A stretch of 5,133 nucleotides of DNA, taken from the NCBI GenBank assembly GCA_900539645.1, contig UQCY01000136.1:1-5133 (forward strand), in the 5' to 3' direction. Within the stretch, counting starts at the first letter, position 1. Each line of letters starts with the position of its first letter. Below, piece after piece: positions 1 through 5,131 of the stretch. The notes below the pieces were generated by a model. The model had not been told where the DNA came from. It did not search any database and saw only the letters and a program-made list of their open reading frames with translations. The stretch is from an uncultured Clostridium sp. (GTDB lineage Bacteria > Bacillota > Clostridia > Peptostreptococcales > Peptostreptococcaceae). The translations under genes and the position numbers were made by a program.

Positions 1-476
1 GACTTATATCCTATTCCAATCTTCTTTTTCATAGAATATGCATCAGATATCTGCTCACAAAGTTTAATTTCTTTTTCCTTGTTTACACTGCTACCTGGAT
101 AAATATAGAAATACTTAACCTGCTCGTCTATATACTCTCTCTTTTTAAAATTAGATTTTATTCTATTTATAGAGTTTTTATACTCATCTGAATACATATT
201 ATTAGACTTTGTTAGAAAATCAGATACTCTATCCAAAATACTAAGATCCATATCTCTAACGGGAATAGAAAGATATCTGCTTCCTGGAGCTATAGAATAT
301 CCACCATATTTTCCACTCTGAGAATTAATAAATATCCCAGCTTGTTCAAGCTCACTTTTATACTCCTGAACCTGTCTATTACTAACCTCTAACTCTCTAG
401 CAATTTCTTCAATTTTCATTTTTCCGTTATTCTGTAGCAACATAACCATATTAAGTGCTGCACCTATTTTACCCAT
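1..476 (-). CDS. WYL-domain helix-turn-helix transcriptional regulator, C-terminus cut off by window edge
   Basis: Seen: an open frame of 158 complete codons starts at ATG 476 and continues past position 1 without a stop. AGAGAGG lies at 484-490, 7 bases upstream of the start. Residues about 4-45 form a winged helix-turn-helix with a recognition helix VSNRQVQEYKSEL (31-43). This is followed by a wing SGKYGGYSI (about 54-62), the GxYGGY signature typical of HTH_11/DeoR-like N-termini of WYL proteins. A variable linker follows, and the last visible residues (ISDAYSMKKKIGIGYK, 143-158) match the entry into a WYL domain (helix, KK/R, first beta strand). Family knowledge: such proteins are about 300 residues long, act as cytoplasmic repressors or activators, and sense a ligand or nucleic acid through WYL. 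Inference: it may control the divergent small gene at 648 through the intervening palindrome. No convincing -35/-10 pair was found for its own promoter. The HTH assignment is firm. The WYL assignment rests on the linker and the first strand only. Confidence 0.85.
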   Translation of the reverse strand, partial: MGKIGAALNMVMLLQNNGKMKIEEIARELEVSNRQVQEYKSELEQAGIFINSQSGKYGGYSIAPGSRYLSIPVRDMDLSILDRVSDFLTKSNNMYSDEYKNSINRIKSNFKKREYIDEQVKYFYIYPGSSVNKEKEIKLCEQISDAYSMKKKIGIGYK

Positions 477-597
477 ATTAATACCTCTCTTTTTTGTACT
501 TATCTATAATATACATCTTTTCAAGTTATTTATATAGAATATTTTCTAAAAATTTTAAAATAATTTTCTTTCCTCACATTATACTGCGCCAATATAG

Positions 598-616
598 TTT
601 ATACTTTAAGTATAAA
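598..616. promoter_or_regulatory. 19-base palindrome upstream of the small gene (candidate operator)
   Basis: Seen: TTTATACTT, one central T, then AAGTATAAA; the 9-bp arms match perfectly. It lies 31 bases before the ATG at 648 and 121 bases before the divergent regulator's start. TATACT occurs on each strand inside it, and TATAGT (593-598) and TATACT (580-585) lie just upstream, so several -10-like hexamers are present. None has a recognisable TTGACA-like -35 at 16-18 bases. Inference: it is a dimer-binding operator, plausibly for the neighbouring WYL regulator. Palindromes do arise by chance in AT-rich DNA, but 9 matched pairs in a row is longer than expected. Confidence 0.45.
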
Positions 617-647
617 GTAAAACAAAAGCAGATTCGGAGGCGATTTT

Positions 648-869
648 ATGAAAAATACAAATAATATCAATACATTAACTAATGAATCATTAGCAGCTAT
701 GATGAGTGAATTTGAAATTAAAAAGGCTATAGAGCTTTTCTCAGATTTGGATTCATTCTTAAATAAGTACAAATACTGCTCATGCTTTGTTGATAACGAC
801 GAAGATTTCGTTTCATTTTTAGAATATCTTGAAATAGAAGAAAATCTAAGAATGGGCTATCTTATATAA
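648..869 (+). CDS. Small acidic hypothetical protein, 73 residues
   Basis: I do not recognise this protein. Seen: it is a complete frame with a strong ribosome site GGAGG (636-640), 7 bases from the ATG. It has no convincing signal peptide or membrane span. The N-terminus is Asn/Thr-rich (MKNTNNINTLTNES), and the segment from about residue 15 to 40 looks helical. A pair of cysteines (YCSCF) follows near residue 45, then an acidic tail (DNDEDF, LEYLEIEEN). About 14 acidic against 6 basic residues give a clear net negative charge, so direct DNA binding is unlikely. It stands alone between the divergent WYL regulator and a terminator at 927-960. That placement suggests a single-gene unit controlled from the palindrome at 598-616. 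It could be a small cytoplasmic partner or inhibitor protein, but the sequence does not show which. The strong ribosome site and isolated intergenic context make it more likely to be real than chance. Confidence 0.7.
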   Translation: MKNTNNINTLTNESLAAMMSEFEIKKAIELFSDLDSFLNKYKYCSCFVDNDEDFVSFLEYLEIEENLRMGYLI

Positions 870-926
870 TTTTAATTTTTTCATTTTTTTTACTACCTTT
901 ATTTATTATTGTTGTTTTGTTGAAAG

Positions 927-960
927 AAAAGGGCTGTGCAAATTATGCAACATCCCTTTT
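927..960. terminator. Bidirectional rho-independent terminator between convergent genes
   Basis: Seen: AAAAGGG (927-933) pairs with CCCTTTT (954-960). Inner pairing of TGT with ACA and GCA with TGC is interrupted by one C/T mismatch and one bulged A. The loop is AATTA. T-rich tracts flank both ends: CCCTTTTCTCC on the plus strand and CCCTTTTCTTTC on the minus strand. It lies 57 bases after the small rightward gene and 5 bases from the stop of the leftward zinc-ribbon gene, so it can end both transcripts. Confidence 0.85.
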
Positions 961-965
961 CTCCT

Positions 966-2258
966 TTATTGAGGATTTATTATTCCGCCATTTACAAATA
1001 TGTATTTGGCAACTTCTCCATCTATTGAATTATCCTTTATAAACTCAGGATCTATTAATAATTCTCCTTCGTCCACAAAACCATTTACTATTATTTCGTT
1101 TTCTTCACCCAATACTGCGAAATATGTTTGGCTATTTCCCTCTATTGTAAATGTATCTCCTATGTCCTTTCCAATCCTGTACATTCCAGTTTTTTTATTT
1201 TCATCATTTGTCATATCTAATTCTACCTGATCTGCTCTATAAAGCGTTCCATTATCTAGCTTAACTGTATCTCCATTGTCTAATTTTGCATAATAATTTC
1301 TATTAACATTCTCATACAATTCAGCATTTTCTCTGTCTAAAACAGAATATACTTCTATTCTTGCAAATGGAGTATCCTTATCATTCTTTACAAATAAATA
1401 TTCTCCAGCCGGAATATCTCCTCCATCTCCTACACGAATCTCTTCTTTATCTGTTTTTATAACATCTTTTTCAGGTACAATATATTTTAATGGAACTTCT
1501 TTTTTATATTCTGAAAGCTCTATATATGGCTCACTCGTAACTGGCTCTACAGTATAATCATTAGAATTTCCAGAGTCTACAAAAAATGAAATAAGTCCAA
1601 TTGCAACATTTATTATCACTATAATAAGCACAAGTTTTCCTATCATAGGTGCAATAGTGTTTAAAAGTCCTTTTGGATTTTGATCTTCTCCACATTTAGG
1701 ACACACTTTTGCGTCGCTGTACATCTGAGCTCCACAGTTTTTACATGTCTTGTATCCACCTGATTTTGACTTTTTATTAGTCTTTTTATCCGATTTGGAA
1801 AATCCCTTACTTTTATTTGCATCTGCATTACTCTGTATATTCTTATATTCATTTTTTAGAGTGTTAAATAAATCTTTAGACTCTTTACTTGCATTATTTT
1901 CTATCCAAGACTTAGCCTTATTAAAAACTTCATTGTTTTCTATCTTGCTTGAACTATTATAATCGTTACTTGAATAGCTGCTATCTACATCGTCGTAATC
2001 ATCGTAGTCGTTTGAATTATAATAATTACTTGAATCATAGTAGTCTCCTAAATCATAATCACTAGACGAATTATCTCTATCACTATATCCTATATGACCT
2101 TCTTTGTGCATTTTTTTCTCAGCTCTAGATTTGGACATCTTTCTAAAAATACTTCCCTTGTCATCATAACTATAATCTATAGCTGGATCTCGCCTTCTAT
2201 CTATCTTTATCTGTTCCTCAGTGAAGTTGACTTCATCTTTATAATTTTCTCTTCTCAT
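966..2258 (-). CDS. Zinc-ribbon, single-span membrane protein with exported C-terminal domain
   Basis: 430 residues from the start chosen at ATG 2258. Seen, in order: a charged, Lys/Arg-rich N-terminus (1-57); a low-complexity Asp/Ser/Tyr/Asn stretch (about 58-105); a helical Lys-rich linker; a zinc ribbon CKNC-x10-CPKC with Cys at about 172, 175, 186 and 189; and one hydrophobic span at about 206-227 (GKLVLIIVIINVAIGLISFFV). The rest, about 200 residues, is a soluble C-terminal domain. That domain holds the motif VGDGGDIPAGEYLFV (276-290) and a weaker echo MYRIGKDIGDTFTIE (359-373), a GxDIxAGEY-like pattern common in Firmicute surface proteins of unknown function. No cleavable signal peptide is visible. 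The topology is inferred as N-in/C-out, with the zinc ribbon in the cytoplasm, as in TcaA/YvbJ-type proteins. It stands alone as one transcription unit. Its function is unknown; envelope sensing or scaffolding is only a guess. The zinc ribbon and membrane span are certain, the role is not. Confidence 0.85.
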   Translation of the reverse strand: MRRENYKDEVNFTEEQIKIDRRRDPAIDYSYDDKGSIFRKMSKSRAEKKMHKEGHIGYSDRDNSSSDYDLGDYYDSSNYYNSNDYDDYDDVDSSYSSNDYNSSSKIENNEVFNKAKSWIENNASKESKDLFNTLKNEYKNIQSNADANKSKGFSKSDKKTNKKSKSGGYKTCKNCGAQMYSDAKVCPKCGEDQNPKGLLNTIAPMIGKLVLIIVIINVAIGLISFFVDSGNSNDYTVEPVTSEPYIELSEYKKEVPLKYIVPEKDVIKTDKEEIRVGDGGDIPAGEYLFVKNDKDTPFARIEVYSVLDRENAELYENVNRNYYAKLDNGDTVKLDNGTLYRADQVELDMTNDENKKTGMYRIGKDIGDTFTIEGNSQTYFAVLGEENEIIVNGFVDEGELLIDPEFIKDNSIDGEVAKYIFVNGGIINPQ

Positions 2259-2264
2259 ACAGAT

Positions 2265-2271
2265 CCCCTCC
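2265..2271 (-). promoter_or_regulatory. Ribosome binding site that fixes the start at 2258
   Basis: Seen: GGAGGGG on the minus strand lies 6 bases before ATG 2258. The longest open frame begins at ATG 2279, but then this ribosome site would be coding (the EGIC codons), and nothing comparable stands before 2279. The start at 2258 (MRRENYK) is therefore preferred. Confidence 0.8.
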
Positions 2272-2298
2272 GTATACATTTTCTAGTTAATTTATTTT

Positions 2299-2329
2299 AA
2301 CATATTAGCATTAGTATAAGTGGTGACAA
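2299..2329 (-). promoter_or_regulatory. Candidate promoter for the zinc-ribbon gene
   Basis: Seen on the minus strand: TTGTCA (2324-2329) is followed after 19 bases by TATGTT (2299-2304). The spacing is long and the -10 imperfect. TAAAAT further down (2294-2299) is an alternative -10 only with an even longer spacer. It is proposed because the upstream operon ends at the terminator 2368-2399, so this gene needs its own promoter. Confidence 0.35.
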
Positions 2330-2347
2330 TTTTGAAATCTTTCAAAA
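2330..2347. promoter_or_regulatory. 18-base palindrome abutting the candidate -35 (possible operator)
   Basis: Seen: TTTTGAAA, TC, TTTCAAAA; the 8-bp arms are perfect with a 2-base centre. It ends directly against the upstream edge of the TTGTCA element. That is where an activator, or a repressor touching the -35, would bind. It has no T-run and is too AT-rich to act as a terminator. I do not recognise it as a known operator. Confidence 0.35.
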
Positions 2348-2367
2348 ATTCTCTCATATAATCCAAT

Positions 2368-2399
2368 AAAAAAACGACCTATAAATTTAGGCCGCTTTT
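2368..2399 (-). terminator. Rho-independent terminator of the deoC-manA-reductase operon
   Basis: Seen on the minus strand: the stem CGGCCTA/TAGGTCG (arms 2388-2394 and 2375-2381, one G-U pair) has a 6-base loop. It is followed by seven Ts (2368-2374) and preceded by AAAAG. It begins 15 bases after the stop of the reductase gene. Confidence 0.9.
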
Positions 2400-2413
2400 A
2401 TACAAAGTAATAT

Positions 2414-3286
2414 TTATTTTGATAAAGAAAAATCTTTTAAAACTTCTCTTACATCTGATTTAAAATCTCCAAATTTTATTCCCATTTCTTCAAGTTTTGA
2501 AGAATCCAATCTGTAATCTCTAAATCTGTCGCTGTATCTTTCTGTGTTAGGAAGGATGTATTTTTCTATATTTTCTTCAGTTATTCCCATTTCTCTAGCT
2601 ACAAAGCAAGCACTCTCATATGTAGTCATATCGTTTGATGACGCTACATGGTAGATACCTGCAGGTAGTTCTACTATTTTGTCAAACTGTTCTGCTAAAT
2701 GTTTAGCATAAGTCATACATCTTCTTTCGTTGCAAGTGAATAAAGTAGGTTTCTGATACATTATAGCATTTAAGACATTTTTAACTATGCTTGGACTAGC
2801 TTTAACCCCTGCAAATGAAAGTCCCATCATCCAAGAGAATCTAAGTATTACTGCATCTACTCCACTATCATTTATATATTTTTCGCAATCTATTTTATTC
2901 TGTCCATATACAGTTACAGCTTTTGGCTCTTCATCTTCTTTAAATGGACCATGATTTTCTTTTCCGTTGAATATCTGTTCAGTTGAGCAGAATATTAATC
3001 TTGCCCCTTTTTCTTTACAAGCATCTACAATTCTTTTAGTAGATTCTACATTTATATTGGCTGCAAGCTCTGGATTTTCTTCACATACAGCAGTAGTTGC
3101 ATTTGCTGCAGTATGTAAACATATATCAAATTCCTGTGATTTAACAAATTTTTCTACCTCATCTGGATTAGAAAAATCTGCATCATCTCTAGTCATTTTT
3201 ATCCAATTAAATTTATCTTTGTTACTATTTTGAATATAACTAGCTATATATCCCCTTGCTCCTGTTACAAGTATAGTTTTTTTCAT
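2414..3286 (-). CDS. RmlD-like NAD(P)-dependent sugar-nucleotide reductase (extended SDR)
   Basis: 290 residues, the usual length for dTDP-4-dehydrorhamnose reductase (RmlD) relatives. Seen: an N-terminal Rossmann fold with TGARGYIAS (8-16), where the third glycine of GxxGxxG is Ala15. Next come DADFSNPDEV (35-44), HTAANATTAVCEENPELAANINVES (58-82), the catalytic STEQIF (101-106), and YGQNK with Tyr127 and Lys131 as the SDR YxxxK pair. ILRFSWMMG (147-155) corresponds to the RmlD ILRTSWVYG motif, and LDSSKLEEMGI (260-270) is a typical RmlD C-terminus. Family role: NAD(P)H-dependent reduction of a 4-keto deoxysugar nucleotide in the cytoplasm. No rmlA, rmlB or rmlC lies nearby, so the substrate is open and rhamnose synthesis should not be assumed. 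It is the last operon gene. Its AAAGGAG ribosome site lies inside the final codons of manA, and only two bases separate the manA stop from this start, so translation is likely coupled. Confidence 0.8.
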   Translation of the reverse strand: MKKTILVTGARGYIASYIQNSNKDKFNWIKMTRDDADFSNPDEVEKFVKSQEFDICLHTAANATTAVCEENPELAANINVESTKRIVDACKEKGARLIFCSTEQIFNGKENHGPFKEDEEPKAVTVYGQNKIDCEKYINDSGVDAVILRFSWMMGLSFAGVKASPSIVKNVLNAIMYQKPTLFTCNERRCMTYAKHLAEQFDKIVELPAGIYHVASSNDMTTYESACFVAREMGITEENIEKYILPNTERYSDRFRDYRLDSSKLEEMGIKFGDFKSDVREVLKDFSLSK

Positions 3287-3288
3287 AA

Positions 3289-4233
3289 TTATATCTCCTT
3301 TCCCGGTTGGCTAAGCAGTATATGCGCTCCTTTTTCTATTGTTATTTTTTTAGACGCATAAGGTACAAATACATTTTCGTATTTTTGAAGAAGTATTTTT
3401 TCTCCATTCCATTCTATTATACAATCTTCTCCTATATTAGACACTATACAAAAATGTTTATCTAGTAAAATATCCATATCATTTTCCAGATACAACTCAT
3501 CTATTACATACTCATCAGATTCTATTAACCTTCTGCTTTTTTCTTCATTTTTTACAAATTCTGGCTGTTTAGAAAAATCTACAACATCAAATGATTCTTT
3601 TACGTGTAGATCTCTTTTTTTACCGTTTTTATCAACTCTATTGTAGTCATAGAATCTGTATGTTGTATCTGAGTTTGTACCTATTTCTAGAGCAAGTATA
3701 TCCCGTCCTAGTGCATGTATCATCCCTTCTGGAATAGTTATAAAATCTCCCTTTGAAACTTCCCATCTTTTTAGGTATTTTTCAAGTGTACCATTTTCAA
3801 AGGCTTCTTTTATAACATCTGTATCATCTGTAGTAGTTCCTGCTACTAACTTTGCACCCGGTTTTGCATCTATTATATACCAACTCTCCTTTTTACCGAA
3901 GTCATCAGAGTTTTTAATTGCATACTCGTCATCAGGATGCACCTGAATACTTAAAGAGTCTACAGTATCTAAATATCCAAGTCTCAACATTTCATGAATA
4001 GTATATCCCTCACCAAGTATAGAGCTTTCATCTTCTTTTATAAATTCATAAAAATTTTTATCCGTTTCATAATTCTTTATAACATTTGCGCTCTTTTTAT
4101 TTGCTGAAATTTCCCACCAAGTTCCGTAGCCTTTGCCGTATCCTCTTGTTTTACTTATATTGTTTCCACCCCATATAGTTTCAACTTTTATACTTTCGAC
4201 AAATATCGGTCTTTTAGCTTCTCCGTTGTACAT
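3289..4233 (-). CDS. manA: Mannose-6-phosphate isomerase, type I (short Firmicute form)
   Basis: 314 residues, matching the roughly 315-residue Bacillus-type enzymes. Role: zinc-dependent interconversion of mannose-6-phosphate and fructose-6-phosphate in the cytoplasm. Seen: the cupin metal site SIQVHPDDEYA (Gln97, His99), KKESWYI (Glu116) and IPEGMIHALG (His173) supply all four expected zinc ligands. The substrate-side motif SDTTYRFYDYNR (188-199) is present. The N-terminal WGGNNISKTRGYGKGYGTWWEIS region fits the family WGG...WEIS pattern. The C-terminal half is the second, degenerate cupin. The start ATG overlaps the deoC stop by one base (TAATG), and the ribosome site AAGGAG (4245-4250) lies inside deoC, 11 bases away, which suggests translational coupling. 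It is the middle gene of a three-gene operon. An isomerase acting on another phosphorylated sugar is possible given the unusual partners. Confidence 0.9.
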   Translation of the reverse strand: MYNGEAKRPIFVESIKVETIWGGNNISKTRGYGKGYGTWWEISANKKSANVIKNYETDKNFYEFIKEDESSILGEGYTIHEMLRLGYLDTVDSLSIQVHPDDEYAIKNSDDFGKKESWYIIDAKPGAKLVAGTTTDDTDVIKEAFENGTLEKYLKRWEVSKGDFITIPEGMIHALGRDILALEIGTNSDTTYRFYDYNRVDKNGKKRDLHVKESFDVVDFSKQPEFVKNEEKSRRLIESDEYVIDELYLENDMDILLDKHFCIVSNIGEDCIIEWNGEKILLQKYENVFVPYASKKITIEKGAHILLSQPGKEI

Positions 4234-4916
4234 TATTTTTCATTCTCCTTTTCAAATTCATCAAGTATTTTTAATGAAGAACTCGTACCTATTCTTTTAA
4301 CACCTAGGTCTATCATTTTTTTAGCAGTTTCATAATCTCTTATTCCACCAGCAGCTTTAACAGATACTTCTCCGTCCACTGTATCTATCATAAGCTTAAC
4401 ATCTTCTATTGTCGCTCCACCAGTACCAAAACCTGTACTAGTTTTTATAAAGTCTGGTTTAACTTCTTTAGCTATCTCTGCTAATTTTTTTATCTCATCC
4501 TTTTCTAAATAGCAGTTTTCAAATATAACTTTTGATATTTTATTATTTTTTCTACATATTTCTACTATAGCTTCCATTTCTTTTTTTATAAAGTCCCAAT
4601 CGCCCATCTTTGCTTTACTTATATTTATAACATAGTCTATTTCGTCGGCACCTTTTTTTATGGCATCCTCTGTTTCAAATAATTTTGTTTCTAATCCACA
4701 CTGCCCTAGAGGGAATCCTATTGCAGCTCCAACGTGTATATCCGTACCATCTAGCTCTTTCTTACAGAATGTTACCCATTCAGTATTGATAGCCACCATA
4801 GCAGCTCCTATAGATTTTGCTTCTTCACATAAATTTCTAAGATCATTATCTGTAGCATATGCCTTTAAAAATGTGTGATCAAAGTATTTTGCTAGCTTAT
4901 TTTTAGTTAATTCCAT
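4233..4916 (-). CDS. deoC: Deoxyribose-phosphate aldolase (DeoC), diverged member
   Basis: 227 residues, normal length. Family reaction: reversible cleavage of 2-deoxyribose-5-phosphate to acetaldehyde and glyceraldehyde-3-phosphate through a Schiff base. Seen: DHTFLK (13-18), GFPLG (67-71), GADEID with Asp94 (E. coli Asp102), DFIKTSTGFGTGGAT with Schiff-base Lys158 (E. coli Lys167), VKAAGGIRD with Lys187 (E. coli Lys201), and RIGTSSSL (208-215). The catalytic set is intact. Oddities: the usual CVNP strand motif reads AINT (42-45), and the segment after GFPLG reads QCGLETKLFE instead of the common xxTTxxKxxE. Substrate preference may therefore differ. It is the first gene of the operon. Ribosome site AAGGAG (4927-4932) lies 10 bases from the ATG, and a promoter lies about 70 bases upstream. 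None of the usual deo partners (phosphopentomutase, nucleoside phosphorylases) are beside it. The family assignment is secure; the exact substrate is less so. Confidence 0.9.
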   Translation of the reverse strand: MELTKNKLAKYFDHTFLKAYATDNDLRNLCEEAKSIGAAMVAINTEWVTFCKKELDGTDIHVGAAIGFPLGQCGLETKLFETEDAIKKGADEIDYVINISKAKMGDWDFIKKEMEAIVEICRKNNKISKVIFENCYLEKDEIKKLAEIAKEVKPDFIKTSTGFGTGGATIEDVKLMIDTVDGEVSVKAAGGIRDYETAKKMIDLGVKRIGTSSSLKILDEFEKENEK

Positions 4917-4982
4917 ATTAAAACATCTCCTTTTTAAAACTCATAGGTATTATTTTTTAACTTTTTTGATTTATTTGTCTAT

Positions 4983-5011
4983 AATATACCATTATGTAAG
5001 TAATATGTCAA
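4983..5011 (-). promoter_or_regulatory. Promoter of the deoC operon
   Basis: Seen on the minus strand: a perfect TTGACA (5006-5011), a 17-base spacer, and TATATT (4983-4988). Transcription should start near 4976, giving a leader of about 60 bases with no clear riboswitch or attenuator. Two of the phased repeats overlap this promoter, one in the spacer and one across the -35, so binding there would be expected to repress. Confidence 0.8.
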
Positions 5012-5053
5012 TATATTATATTCATTATGTAATATATAATATTTAATATGTAA
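4991..5053. repeat. Four helically phased direct repeats A[A/T]TATGT[A/C]A
   Basis: Seen on the plus strand: ATTATGTAA (4991-4999), AATATGTCA (5002-5010), ATTATGTAA (5024-5032) and AATATGTAA (5045-5053). Start-to-start steps are 11, 22 and 21 bases, near multiples of one helical turn. Copies one and three extend to a 10-base identity (CATTATGTAA). The array spans the spacer and -35 of the deoC promoter and reaches to 6 bases from the -35 of the opposing promoter. Inference: binding sites for a regulator shared by both promoters. The AT-rich background makes some matches likely by chance. Confidence 0.4.
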
Positions 5054-5058
5054 TTATA

Positions 5059-5087
5059 TTGTATATATTTTTTTTGAATGTTATAAT
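5059..5087 (+). promoter_or_regulatory. Strong rightward promoter for a gene beyond the window
   Basis: Seen: TTGTAT (5059-5064), a 17-base spacer with a run of eight Ts, and a perfect TATAAT (5082-5087). The start should be near 5094. No coding start with a ribosome site appears before the window ends at 5133, so at least 40 bases of leader are transcribed. It is divergent from the deoC operon promoter, with 47 bases between the two -35 elements, so the two units probably share control. Confidence 0.65.
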
Positions 5088-5108
5088 ATAATCATTAAAG
5101 ATTAAGAC

Positions 5109-5131
5109 CAGCTATTAAAAGTCAATAGCTG
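5109..5131 (+). other. Stem-loop in the leader of the rightward transcript
   Basis: Seen: CAGCTATT (5109-5116) pairs perfectly with AATAGCTG (5124-5131) around a 7-base loop AAAAGTC. It starts about 15 bases after the predicted transcript start. No T-run follows within the window, so it is not a visible terminator. It may be a 5' stabilising hairpin, the first stem of a longer leader structure, or a DNA palindrome acting as an operator. The window ends too soon to choose. Confidence 0.4.

Noticed and set aside
506..536. Possible promoter for the WYL regulator (TATTAT or TATATT as -10)
   Set aside because: The hexamers at the proper distance upstream (TATAAA, TATATA) match the -35 consensus poorly, and TTGAAA at 519-524 is too close. 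No single choice is supported.
870..926. T-rich stretch just after the small gene as a separate terminator
   Set aside because: No stable hairpin precedes the T-runs; the clear stem-loop at 927-960 explains termination.
1000..1230. Plus-strand frame inside the zinc-ribbon gene, and similar ones at 1750-1962, 2094-2300, 2967-3233 and 4660-4878
   Set aside because: They lie antisense to well-supported genes, lack convincing ribosome sites and encode hydrophobic or Ser/Phe-rich shadows of the real reading frames.
1661..1852. Minus-strand 63-codon frame overlapping the zinc-ribbon region
   Set aside because: It is another frame of the same strand inside a gene whose zinc-binding cysteines and membrane span are clear; it has no features of its own.
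4918..4944. Eight-codon upstream frame (MSFKKEMF) in the deoC leader, ending one base before the deoC start
   Set aside because: It has no ribosome site of its own and contains the deoC Shine-Dalgarno sequence within it; it is most likely a chance frame.
4980..5060. Catabolite-repression (cre) site near the deoC promoter
   Set aside because: TGTAAGTAATATGTCA resembles it only loosely; the central CG and the spacing do not fit.
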